Origin: a virus
IMG/VR virus record: IMGVR_UViG_3300034104_006372
Span: 1-62,078 of that record
DNA: 62,078 nt
Direction: 5' to 3' (one strand)
Position 1 is the first letter of the stretch. Each line of letters starts with the position of its first letter. Below are positions 16,911-23,963 of the stretch, one piece after another. A model generated the notes under the pieces. That model was not told the origin of the DNA. It was given only the letters and a program-made list of their open reading frames with translations, and did not search any database. The translations under genes were made by a program, and so were the position numbers.

Positions 16911-17151
16911 TTCTTAAGGTATTTATACTATTATCTTTTAAATCAAGTTCTTGATCCAATTTAGATATTTGTATGTTTAAGGTATCAATTTTCAAAGACA
17001 AATCATCGTTCACATCTTGGAGTGAATCGACCTTTTCATCTAGTTTTTCGATTTTTAAATTATATTCTTCAACGTAATCTTCTTTTTTATTGAAGAAAAA
17101 TAAAATAAAAATACAAACTATTACTACAACTAATATATTAAAATATTTCAC
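16783..17151 (-). CDS. Membrane-anchored coiled-coil protein, i-spanin-like (Rz-like)
   Basis: A 122-residue protein with an N-terminal membrane segment (YFNILVVVIVCIFILFFF, about residues 3-20) and then a long coiled coil (about 28-90: KIEKLDEKVDSLQDVNDDL). This is the layout of Rz-type inner-membrane spanins. Its 3' end overlaps a second secreted coiled-coil gene by 128 bp in another frame, like lambda Rz/Rz1. It overlaps the stop of the preceding gene by 4 bp. Sequence similarity to known spanins was not visible, so the call rests on topology and gene overlap. Confidence 0.55.
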   Translation of the reverse strand: MKYFNILVVVIVCIFILFFFNKKEDYVEEYNLKIEKLDEKVDSLQDVNDDLSLKIDTLNIQISKLDQELDLKDNSINTLRNEVNEKVSSVDSYTDDELKEFFTNRYRYYFDSLRKANSSSSN

Positions 17152-17654
17152 TTTTCTTTAGGGAATACAATAGCTTCTAGTTCTTTCTTAAGATCAGTTT
17201 TCTTTCTTAAGTCAGCTAACATTTTTTCTTTTTCAGCTCCTTCAGCTTCTTTATATTTTTTACCTAAAGATTTCATTTCTTTAGTTAATCTAGCTAACTC
17301 ATCTTTTGCTTTAGCTATACCTTTAGTGGTTTTAGCAATATTTTTTAACTCAGATTTAGTTGGTCCTTTATCTTTATCTCCATCTTCATCTTCAACCTTA
17401 TAATAATCATCCTTTACTTCTACATCCTCCTCATCCTTTTTAGCTTCTTTGATTTTTTTAGAACCCATAGCTATACTATTTACATTAGGATCAGATTTTA
17501 GCTTATTGATAGTAGCAGTATCTGTGGGGTCAATATCTAATACCTTATCAGACATTGCTGGATTTTTGTAGTCTATAGTAGTTTTTTGAGGGGCTTCAGA
17601 TAACATTTTAACGATTTGCTCCTTAATGTATTCCTTAAGTTCTGATTTTTTCAT
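17148..17654 (-). CDS. Charged protein with KKSELK-type N-terminal tag, probable internal protein
   Basis: This 168-residue protein begins MKKSELKEYIKEQIVKMLSE, an amphipathic helix that ends in an (I/L)-x-E site (LSE19 followed by Ala), and resembles the start of the 22356-22697 protein. The rest is extremely charged (Lys, Glu, Asp) with a coiled-coil end (KDELARLTKEMKSLGKKYKE). That composition recalls T4 prohead core and internal proteins. A late element is located 24 nt upstream. Function unknown; capsid localisation is inferred. Confidence 0.6.
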   Translation of the reverse strand: MKKSELKEYIKEQIVKMLSEAPQKTTIDYKNPAMSDKVLDIDPTDTATINKLKSDPNVNSIAMGSKKIKEAKKDEEDVEVKDDYYKVEDEDGDKDKGPTKSELKNIAKTTKGIAKAKDELARLTKEMKSLGKKYKEAEGAEKEKMLADLRKKTDLKKELEAIVFPKEK

Positions 17655-17678
17655 GATGGTATTAATATTTATATTTTG

Positions 17679-17688
17679 TTATAAATAT
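17679..17688 (-). promoter_or_regulatory. Putative late promoter ATATTTATAA
   Basis: Exact element followed by CAAAATAT, 24 nt before the ATG at 17654. Confidence 0.55.
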
Positions 17689-17689
17689 A

Positions 17690-18220
17690 TTAGGGATTAA
17701 TAACATTCAGAATCTGCTGTATTCGTTCCTCTGTTGAACCACTGATAGTGTGAGCAGATTTAAGTTTATAAGAATATGATTGCAATAAGTTTTGTATACT
17801 TACATCAATAAGATGTCTATATGTTGAATTAGTTTCACGCACACCATTATCCTCTATTGGTAATCCTTCAGAAGAAATATAAAATATGTAATCATATTCT
17901 CCCAAGAAACTAGATGCATATTGTTCGTATTTATCTTTATCTAAAACATTAATAGATTGAGCATTAGCTGTAAATGCCATAACATCTATAATAGTACGAT
18001 CTGTAATTAGATTATCATGCATTAATTCAGCACAACGTTCCGCCAAAAACACTGTTTGACCTTTTAATGTAGAATCCGTATTTAATGGAATACCTAAATC
18101 TCTTAAATATTTTGAACGTTCAGTAGCAAATTTATATTTTTTAAATTGTGGGAGTTTTTGTAAAGCATTTACCAATGTAGTTTTTCCTACACTCATTGTT
18201 CCTGTCAATCCTATCTTCAT
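17690..18220 (-). CDS. NadR-like P-loop nucleoside kinase
   Basis: The 176-residue protein has the P-loop GTMSVGKT at residues 7-14, ERSKYLRDLG, and LITDRTIIDVMAFT, the pattern of the NadR C-terminal kinase (AAA_28-type) family, which phosphorylates nicotinamide riboside or related nucleosides. Length fits the kinase domain alone. The gene lies 4 nt after a cytidylyltransferase-type gene, so the pair mirrors the two domains of NadR split over two genes. A part in NAD salvage is possible, but substrate is not determined by the visible residues. Confidence 0.7.
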   Translation of the reverse strand: MKIGLTGTMSVGKTTLVNALQKLPQFKKYKFATERSKYLRDLGIPLNTDSTLKGQTVFLAERCAELMHDNLITDRTIIDVMAFTANAQSINVLDKDKYEQYASSFLGEYDYIFYISSEGLPIEDNGVRETNSTYRHLIDVSIQNLLQSYSYKLKSAHTISGSTEERIQQILNVINP

Positions 18221-18224
18221 ATTC

Positions 18225-18644
18225 TTATTTGTTTAATAGCCAACTTGATGATTGAACTTTAGCTCCCAATCCATCAATTAATTCTATTTCATTATCAACG
18301 CAAACCTGTGTTTCTGGAATGGTATCATTGTTTTGATCACCCCCATTTGCAAATGCAAGTCTATATTCTCCCCCGTAAATGTCCGAAAGATATTTCAGGG
18401 TAGCACATTGTGTTTTGTCTTTATCTATAGAAATCATACAATTATCTACAATCCTTAAATTACGGATGATCATCAAACGTTCAAGTTCGTCTTGAAATTC
18501 TTTAGATCCCTTTAGTTCCCGTTGGTGATCAGAGTTAATAATCACAAATAGTTTGTGATTATAACCTTTTGCTCTGTGGAAAAGTTCAAGATGACCTTTA
18601 TGGAGCGGGTTAAAATACCCGCTCACTATAACCATTTTTTTCAT
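18225..18644 (-). CDS. Cytidylyl/adenylyltransferase-like nucleotidyltransferase
   Basis: The 139-residue protein has the family start SGYFNPLHKGHLELFHRAK with the HxGH motif near residues 18-21, a central IINSDHQRELKGSKEF, and the C-terminal block LAFANGGDQNNDTIPE followed by VQSSSWLL. This matches small RfaE/TagD-type nucleotidyltransferases common in marine phages. They join CTP or ATP to a phosphorylated sugar, alcohol or NMN-like substrate. Paired with the NadR-like kinase downstream it could act in nucleotide-cofactor synthesis; alternatively it may serve surface-sugar activation. Confidence 0.75.
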   Translation of the reverse strand: MKKMVIVSGYFNPLHKGHLELFHRAKGYNHKLFVIINSDHQRELKGSKEFQDELERLMIIRNLRIVDNCMISIDKDKTQCATLKYLSDIYGGEYRLAFANGGDQNNDTIPETQVCVDNEIELIDGLGAKVQSSSWLLNK

Positions 18645-18648
18645 ACGT

Positions 18649-18912
18649 TTAATTACGATAACCGTCTTCCAATTGGGACTTCATTGATGGATTTTTGTAC
18701 CACGGCAAACCTTCTTGATCTCTATGAGCTTGCTCAAATTGTTCTTTAGTGTACTGGATTCCATGAATATAGTATTCGGCTCGTTTTGTATCGCCTTCAG
18801 GGATTAAAGCAGGACCGTCCCAGTTATGCAATTTACCATCTTTAATGTGAGCGATGGTACCATCAGCTTTCTTTAGTCTTTTAACTACGATTGGTTTTTT
18901 AGTATTGCTCAT
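18649..18912 (-). CDS. Conserved small phage protein (DGPA-type)
   Basis: The 87-residue protein contains GKLHNWDGPALIPEGD and RAEYYIHGIQYTKEQFE, a combination I remember from unannotated proteins in many T4-like marine phages. It has no membrane segment. A Bacteroidetes-type promoter (18936-18966) precedes it, so it may be expressed early with the two enzymes after it. The function is unknown. Confidence 0.65.
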   Translation of the reverse strand: MSNTKKPIVVKRLKKADGTIAHIKDGKLHNWDGPALIPEGDTKRAEYYIHGIQYTKEQFEQAHRDQEGLPWYKNPSMKSQLEDGYRN

Positions 18913-18935
18913 AATTCAATATTTTTATCAATGTT

Positions 18936-18966
18936 AAATATACGAACTCTATTTAGGAGTTCAAAA
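18936..18966 (-). promoter_or_regulatory. Host-type promoter TTTG-N19-TATATTT
   Basis: On the minus strand TTTTG (18962-18966) is followed after 19 bp by TATATTTA (-7 box, 18935-18942). This fits the Bacteroidetes -33/-7 consensus TTTG and TAnnTTTG. It serves the operon starting at 18912 and lies within the end of the FAD gene. Confidence 0.65.
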
Positions 18967-20254
18967 TGTCTTCAGCAACATAAATCCCTTGTGCACCACT
19001 CACCGTTATACCTCTAGCAGATAATGCGTCTCCCACAAAGTGAACATTGGGGAACTCGGTCAAGGCTAGGTTAGTATAATCGACGAGCGGCTCAGGTGAC
19101 AAATATTTTACTTCAGGAACATAAATGCCCCAGTCATGTTCAAGTGTTGGAAACACTTTTTTCATATCTTCAATAAAATCTTCAATATATTTAAAATATC
19201 CTTTAAATGCCGGCTTTATAATATTTTCTAATTCTCTAGAACTAAAGGCAACTGCAGATACTGTTTCGCCTTCAGAAGTTAAAGATGGACGTCTAGAAGG
19301 AGAATAGTATAAACCTGTTCCACTAGTATTTACATTAGATACTAAATTTCTAGACCATTCAAATGGATCTTCAATACCTGGAATTTCCATTAAAATGCCA
19401 AAATTGGTCATGTTGTTGCGGAATTCCTCGCCCTTCTTAGCGTGGCCGTTATAGCTCACATTTCCGTATGTTTCCTCTACTGCTACGTAAGCAGCGTTGT
19501 TATTTGTGCAGAATGAACGAAGCGAAACACCTGTGTCCTCAAACTTACGATACAATTTAAAATCGTAGGATATGTCAATTAGTTTTTGGAAGTGTTTTTG
19601 TGGTGCTTCAAATCGAACACCAATTTGTACTGGCTTTGGCTCATCTGGTAGATTGTATTGTTGAGCTAGTTCTTGAGCAAAATCAATACCTGATTTGCCT
19701 ACTGCAAATATAAGTGTATCGTATTTTAAATCCGCATTGTGGGTATAAATTCTGTTATTGTTAAAGTCAATATCTTCAACTTGAGTTTCCCATTCAAATC
19801 TAACGCCTTTATCAACTAAATATTGATACCATGCTTTAGCAATTTCATGTAGGAAATTAGAACCAATATGCCATACAGGAAACATTCTCAAGCCAAAGTA
19901 TGGTTTGATAAACTCGGGTTCCTCTTGTGGATCCGAACAAAAAATTTCTTCTGGTTTAGGGTGGAAACGTCTAAAGTTAGCAATTACTTGATCCATCAAT
20001 TCCATTGCTTTATCCTCTCCACAATATTTTGATAATTGACCTCCAATAGCAGTGTGATAAGTTAGCTTACCATCACTCCATCCACCTGCTCCTAGCATAC
20101 CTGTCATTACTTCTTCAGGTAAGCGGTTATGTGGATCACTTCCTTTGTCTATAATTGTGATTAATTCTCCAGGATATCCATTGTCTACTAATTTAGTTGC
20201 GGCATTAATTCCTGCTACTCCAGCTCCTACAATTACGATTTTATCTTGTTTCAT
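18953..20254 (-). CDS. FAD-dependent oxidoreductase (COG2509-like)
   Basis: The 433-residue protein has an N-terminal Rossmann dinucleotide site VIVGAGVAGINAA (GxGxxG at 10-15), the block GAGGWSDGKLTYHTAIGG near 55-72, a central IFAVGKSGIDFAQ, GLYYSPSRRPSLT, and a C-terminal FVGDALSARGITVSGAQGIYVAED that closes the FAD site. The GAGxxSDGKL block is characteristic of the poorly known FAD dehydrogenases of COG2509. Substrate unknown. It has its own host-type promoter and follows a terminator, so it is a separate, probably early, unit. It would be an unusual metabolic gene for a phage. Confidence 0.8.
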   Translation of the reverse strand: MKQDKIVIVGAGVAGINAATKLVDNGYPGELITIIDKGSDPHNRLPEEVMTGMLGAGGWSDGKLTYHTAIGGQLSKYCGEDKAMELMDQVIANFRRFHPKPEEIFCSDPQEEPEFIKPYFGLRMFPVWHIGSNFLHEIAKAWYQYLVDKGVRFEWETQVEDIDFNNNRIYTHNADLKYDTLIFAVGKSGIDFAQELAQQYNLPDEPKPVQIGVRFEAPQKHFQKLIDISYDFKLYRKFEDTGVSLRSFCTNNNAAYVAVEETYGNVSYNGHAKKGEEFRNNMTNFGILMEIPGIEDPFEWSRNLVSNVNTSGTGLYYSPSRRPSLTSEGETVSAVAFSSRELENIIKPAFKGYFKYIEDFIEDMKKVFPTLEHDWGIYVPEVKYLSPEPLVDYTNLALTEFPNVHFVGDALSARGITVSGAQGIYVAEDILNS

Positions 20255-20275
20255 GTTGCATTATAAATTATTTGT

Positions 20276-20305
20276 AAATATACGAAAAGAAGTGACGCAA
20301 TCCAA
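20276..20305 (-). promoter_or_regulatory. Host-type promoter TTGG-N19-TATATTT
   Basis: Minus strand TTGG (20302-20305), 19 bp, then TATATTTAC (-7 box at 20276-20282), 21 nt before the FAD gene ATG. The -33 part lies inside the terminator hairpin of the upstream operon. A degenerate late element (minus AATTTATAA, 20261-20269) also lies near the ATG. Confidence 0.65.
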
Positions 20306-20320
20306 GTTGAATTGCGCCAC
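20292..20320 (-). terminator. Terminator of the 20380-22697 operon
   Basis: Stem of ten pairs with one mismatch (GTGACGCAAT at 20292-20301 with ATTGCGCCAC at 20311-20320) and a 9-nt loop; on the minus strand it is followed by TTCTTTTCG. A smaller GACCG/CGGTC hairpin lies at 20349-20367. Confidence 0.7.
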
Positions 20321-20379
20321 AGCTGTATAGTTTTTGTCTCTTTTGAGCGACCGGCTATGAATCGGTCTGTATGTTTATT

Positions 20380-20952
20380 TTAGCTATATATAAATTTAAT
20401 AACATCATCAAGTTTATCTTTAGCTTTTGGATTAGTTTTGGCGTAATTCTTTAGTTTATCTACAATAAAATATCTTTTTACTACATCAGAATCAGCTGCA
20501 TTTTTTACATTTTGAATGAGAGTTTTAGCCATTGGGTCATTGCTATCCATAGCTAAAAAGAAAGATGCGGGGTCAAATTTGTATTCTTCATCTGAAGGTA
20601 ATTCATCCAAAGTTACAGTAGCTCCAAACTTGATATCTCCGTTAGGGAGTAATTCTACGTTAATGTCAGGATTACCTTCCAAAGTATCTTTGCCACCTAC
20701 AGAAGCTAGATATTTTGATAGAGCGTTAAATTCATCAGCATTAGGGTATGCTTCTTCATCTCCATATTCTTCTTTCTCCCATACACCTTCAAAATATTCT
20801 CCTTCTTCCATTTCATCGCTTACACTAGCATCCCACATGCCAGATATATAATCTTCAAATTGTTCAATATTTTCGTTTAATTGTTCTTCAGTTATGATAC
20901 CCGCTAATCTCTGCATTCTGCGGAATTGTTCATTTAAAATTTGCTTTGCCAT
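20380..20952 (-). CDS. Tagged internal-protein candidate (copy 1)
   Basis: A 190-residue acidic protein. Residues 1-28 (MAKQILNEQFRRMQRLAGII then TEEQLNEN) are nearly identical to the starts of the next two genes. The LNE7 and LNE26 triplets fit the (I/L)-x-E site of prohead proteases. The C-terminal 60 residues (FDPASFFLAMDSNDPMAKTL) are shared with the next gene, whereas the middle is unrelated. No enzymatic motif. I infer a capsid-targeted internal protein; the C-terminal domain is a new paralogous helical module. Confidence 0.65.
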   Translation of the reverse strand: MAKQILNEQFRRMQRLAGIITEEQLNENIEQFEDYISGMWDASVSDEMEEGEYFEGVWEKEEYGDEEAYPNADEFNALSKYLASVGGKDTLEGNPDINVELLPNGDIKFGATVTLDELPSDEEYKFDPASFFLAMDSNDPMAKTLIQNVKNAADSDVVKRYFIVDKLKNYAKTNPKAKDKLDDVIKFIYS

Positions 20953-20965
20953 TGTTTTGTTATTT

Positions 20966-21523
20966 TTAGCTATTTATAAACTCAATAGCAGCATCAAGTT
21001 TACCTTTAACTTCTGGATTAGCTTTAGCGTGATCTTTTAGTTTGTTTATAATAGTAGATCTTTTAGATAGATCAGAATCAGCTACTTTCTTTATGTTTTG
21101 GATAAAAGATTTTGCATTTGGATCTTTACTATCCATAGCTGAAAAGTAAGATGCAGCATTGAATTCGTTTTCTTCATTTAATTGTCCAGAAGCTAACTCT
21201 CTGATCATATCAAATAATTCAGACGCATCCATATCATCTTCTAGATCAACACCTAAAGTTCTTTCATTAATAGCATTAATTAACTCTTCAGCAGAAGAAA
21301 CATTCATTTGAGAATTTAAATTGCTATAATCTTCTTCCTCAGCCTCAATATCGTCCAACATTTCTAATTCAGATTGGAGGAAATTAGCTTTGATAGTATC
21401 AAAGTTTTGGCTAACAAACTTAACCATCTCACTTGCTACATTTTCATTTAATTGCTCTTCGGTTATGATACCTGCTAGTTTTTGCATTCTGCGAAATTGT
21501 TCGCTTAAAATTTGCTTTGCCAT
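20966..21523 (-). CDS. Tagged internal-protein candidate (copy 2)
   Basis: This 185-residue protein is a paralogue of the 20380-20952 product: the same 28-residue tag (MAKQILSEQFRRMQKLAGII) and the same C-terminal module (FNAASYFSAMDSKDPNAKSF, then IQNIKKVADSDLSKR), with a different acidic middle (EMLDDIEAEEEDYS). The tag ends in LNE26, a possible prohead-protease site. The two genes are 13 bp apart and arose by tandem duplication. Role unknown. Confidence 0.65.
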   Translation of the reverse strand: MAKQILSEQFRRMQKLAGIITEEQLNENVASEMVKFVSQNFDTIKANFLQSELEMLDDIEAEEEDYSNLNSQMNVSSAEELINAINERTLGVDLEDDMDASELFDMIRELASGQLNEENEFNAASYFSAMDSKDPNAKSFIQNIKKVADSDLSKRSTIINKLKDHAKANPEVKGKLDAAIEFINS

Positions 21524-21535
21524 TATTTTATTAGT

Positions 21536-22078
21536 TTATTTTACTGTTCCGCCTTTAGCTGTTTCTTTAAACTTAAAGGTTAAGATATACCAAAATCCAT
21601 CTTGCTGACTAAAGCCATATATCATATTTGGATATTTTTCAAAAATTTGTTTTAATATTTCATTACCCAAATTATCAACATATTTCTTTATTTCTGGATT
21701 GTTAAACCAATTTCCTTTTGCTGATATTGCGCTTGAAGTGATGTTTTGTCCAAATTTCTCTGCTGCTTTATATGACCAATCATTACCCCCACCTACCATT
21801 ACTTTAGCAACAGATTCTGCAGTTATTGCTACCAATACTCTTTCATCTGGTTGGTCTGTTACTATTATTTGGACTGCTTGATCTCCTTCTCCAATTTTTT
21901 TAGTTTTATCAGTTTCAATCTTACTTCTTAATTCAGGTCGAAATCCCTTACTCTTTAAAAAGGAATAAAGTTGTTTAGACATTTGTTTTAGTTCCAAAAT
22001 ATCCTCATTTAACTGTTCTTCAGTGATAAGACCAGCCAACACCTGCATTCTGCGAAATTGTTCGTTTAGGATTGCCAT
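21536..22078 (-). CDS. Tagged internal-protein candidate with a distinct body
   Basis: The 180-residue protein carries the same N-terminal tag in slightly shorter form (MAILNEQFRRMQVLAGLITE) but its body is unrelated to the other two: a mixed alpha/beta domain (LYSFLKSKGFRPELRSKI, VQIIVTDQPDERVLVAITAE, and GFWYILTFKFKE). The body resembles a small substrate-binding or ADP-ribosyl-type fold but no active-site motif is clear. Reuse of one tag on different bodies is the main evidence that the tag is an address signal. Confidence 0.6.
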   Translation of the reverse strand: MAILNEQFRRMQVLAGLITEEQLNEDILELKQMSKQLYSFLKSKGFRPELRSKIETDKTKKIGEGDQAVQIIVTDQPDERVLVAITAESVAKVMVGGGNDWSYKAAEKFGQNITSSAISAKGNWFNNPEIKKYVDNLGNEILKQIFEKYPNMIYGFSQQDGFWYILTFKFKETAKGGTVK

Positions 22079-22341
22079 TATTTTGTTATTTGTATTTTTA
22101 AATTAGTATTGCCTTTAATTACTCTATGTATTTGGTATTCCGGTATAAATATACTATCTCCTTTTTGAAGCGCCAAGGGCAACTCATTATCTCTTTGAAG
22201 TTGCCAACCTTCTCCCTCTAATATTTCAATAGTACGATCTTCTTCATCTTGGTGCCAAACTAGCTCCATGGGATCTACTTCAGAACTAAATTCTCGTATA
22301 ACTGAAGTTTGGGTAATTGGGGTGTTTGTGTATGGTTGCAT
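22078..22341 (-). CDS. Cupin-like small protein
   Basis: The 87-residue protein has the cupin pattern: DPMELVWHQDEEDRTIEILEGEGWQLQ, then LQKGDSIFIPEYQIHRVIKG. The WHxDxxxRxxxxLEGxGW and PxxxxHR segments are seen in other phage cupins. Metal ligands could be the His and Glu/Asp of the first block and the His of the second. Its stop/start overlap by one base with the tagged gene links them. Reaction unknown. Confidence 0.65.
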   Translation of the reverse strand: MQPYTNTPITQTSVIREFSSEVDPMELVWHQDEEDRTIEILEGEGWQLQRDNELPLALQKGDSIFIPEYQIHRVIKGNTNLKIQITK

Positions 22342-22355
22342 TATTACTCTGCAAT

Positions 22356-22697
22356 TTAATCATTTTCTTTTAAACCATAGGGAATTCCTATTATTCCGTG
22401 GACTGTTTTTCTAAACATTTTTTGGGACTCAACTTGAATAGCTTTCATAAGTAAATTTTGCAAAACTAAATTATCTTTTAGTAAAGCAATTTTACCATTA
22501 TCGCCATTATGAAAAAAATAACTTAATTTAAGAATCATGTTATTATCTTCATCTATGTCTATTTTAACAGTTGGTATATCATCTAATGGGTTAGGATCAA
22601 CTAATTTATTACTTTCTTTAGTATTAAAAATATAGTGATCTTTTCCTACTTTTTGTAATTCTTCTCTAACAAGTTGTTTTAGCTGGGATTTTTTCAT
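22356..22697 (-). CDS. Small protein with KKSQLK-type N-terminal tag
   Basis: A 113-residue protein that begins MKKSQLKQLVREELQKVGKD, similar to the start of the 17148-17654 protein. The rest has beta strands (TVKIDIDEDNNMILKLSYFF) and a helical end. No known domain. It lies between the cupin and the Cys-rich gene in the tagged cluster. Capsid targeting is only inferred from the N-terminal resemblance. Confidence 0.55.
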   Translation of the reverse strand: MKKSQLKQLVREELQKVGKDHYIFNTKESNKLVDPNPLDDIPTVKIDIDEDNNMILKLSYFFHNGDNGKIALLKDNLVLQNLLMKAIQVESQKMFRKTVHGIIGIPYGLKEND

Positions 22698-22726
22698 GTT
22701 ATTTTGTTTTAAACTATAGGTAGAAG

Positions 22727-23140
22727 TTAGTTATCTGTTAAAGGACCGCCAACAACCCAAGCATCGCATGTTCGAGCCGCAGCGCATTTGAATTTCAAAA
22801 ACCGACAATACCCTAATTTTCCGGCATCAATTACATCAAATGGATCTTCTGTTCCACCATCACTGCCTATTCCTTTAGCAATGCAATCTAGTGTTTTGGT
22901 TGTAATGTCGAAAGCAGCACAATTGGCACATAGTGATTTTTTAGCTTCTTCGGCAGAATCTAACTTCCACATATCCACTTTGGCCTGCCAAAACTTTTCG
23001 TTTGGTTCGTTTGGATTTAGAGGTCCGTATCCATACTCGTTAATAGCTTTTTGTCTGTTCTCAAGATTAAGTGCTATATTTTGGGTTGGAGCAGGACATT
23101 CGTTTAGCTCTACCTCGTTTAATATGTCAAGTAGTTTCAT
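22727..23140 (-). CDS. Cysteine-rich protein with capsid-targeting-like N-terminus
   Basis: The 137-residue protein starts MKLLDILNEVELNE, close to the T4 internal protein signal MKTYQEFIAE with (I/L)-x-E at LNE9. The C-terminal half has cysteines at CANCAAF, then TLDCIAKG, LGYCRFLKFKCAA and RTCDAW. Six or more Cys in this order recall small iron-sulphur (HiPIP-like) proteins, also noted in other marine phages. It might bind a metal or an Fe-S cluster. Its start overlaps the next gene by 4 bp. Confidence 0.6.
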   Translation of the reverse strand: MKLLDILNEVELNECPAPTQNIALNLENRQKAINEYGYGPLNPNEPNEKFWQAKVDMWKLDSAEEAKKSLCANCAAFDITTKTLDCIAKGIGSDGGTEDPFDVIDAGKLGYCRFLKFKCAAARTCDAWVVGGPLTDN

Positions 23141-23460
23141 TGTTTTTTATCTCGTATAAGTAATTCACCTAGTACCTCTAATCGACCTACCTCCCTCTGG
23201 AATTCAACAGCGGTCATATTCAATGAAATACTTTTTAATGTGCTATCAAATTCTTTTTTAGCTGCTTCTTCGTCAAATTTACCAGCAGTTGCTTTTTTGT
23301 AATATGGAGCCTTTACTTTAAAGTGATGCCATGTTAACAAAGCTAATCCACCTTTTTCCTCAGCTGTAGCTGCTATTTTAGCAGCACCTTCACCTCGTGT
23401 AGCAGCAAATTCTTCAAAGCTTTCTTTAGCTTCGGTTAGTAGTTGAAGTAGTTTTATCAT
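23137..23460 (-). CDS. Small internal-protein candidate
   Basis: A 107-residue helical protein beginning MIKLLQLLTEAKESFEEF; LTE10 followed by Ala is exactly the form of the T4 internal-protein cleavage site (FIAE|A). The body is helical and basic/acidic mixed (KKEFDSTLKSISLNMTAVEF). ATGA overlaps tie it to both neighbours. No known domain. The most economical idea is a capsid-targeted internal protein. Confidence 0.6.
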   Translation of the reverse strand: MIKLLQLLTEAKESFEEFAATRGEGAAKIAATAEEKGGLALLTWHHFKVKAPYYKKATAGKFDEEAAKKEFDSTLKSISLNMTAVEFQREVGRLEVLGELLIRDKKQ

Positions 23461-23963
23461 GATTTTTTATTTTTTATAGGAGCATATCCGGAACCATAGG
23501 GTGCTGCTTTACCAGATTGTGGATCTGATGTTTCTTTTAATTTATTTAAACGTTGTGTTTTTGCTTTAGAAGATTCTTTGCGAGATTCAATATAGTCTAG
23601 AGCACGTTTTAAACGAGATTTTACCTCAGCATCTTTAGCTTTACCGTATGCAGCTCTAACACGTTGGTGTATTAAATTAATAATTTGTGACTGGCGAGCG
23701 TGAGATTTAGCTTTAAATGAATCTTTATTTAACGTATCAACTATGTCTTCCTTAGTTTTAAATTTAATAGATACAGTATCGCTTGGATTTTCGTCTGTGT
23801 ATAGGCGACGACCCGATCCTTTAGGTTTTTTGCCAGTACCAATTTTAGGATCTGCTTCTTCTAAACCACCAGGTGTATTTAATTTTTTACCAGTTTTGGT
23901 ATCAGTAGTATACCCACAAGTTCCTTCAATAATTTCTTGTAATATATCAAGTAGCTTTATCAT
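23457..23963 (-). CDS. Basic DUF5872-like protein with capsid-targeting-like N-terminus
   Basis: I choose the start at 23963 (MIKLLDILQEI) because this ATG overlaps the upstream stop as ATGA; an ATG 15 bp earlier is less likely. LQE10 is a possible protease site. The body (168 aa in total) contains GSGRRLYTDENPSDTVSIKF and SHARQSQIINLIHQRVRAAY, a domain I remember as DUF5872, found in phages and large viruses of algae. It is highly basic, so DNA binding inside the head is plausible. The DUF number is from memory. Confidence 0.65.
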   Translation of the reverse strand: MIKLLDILQEIIEGTCGYTTDTKTGKKLNTPGGLEEADPKIGTGKKPKGSGRRLYTDENPSDTVSIKFKTKEDIVDTLNKDSFKAKSHARQSQIINLIHQRVRAAYGKAKDAEVKSRLKRALDYIESRKESSKAKTQRLNKLKETSDPQSGKAAPYGSGYAPIKNKKS

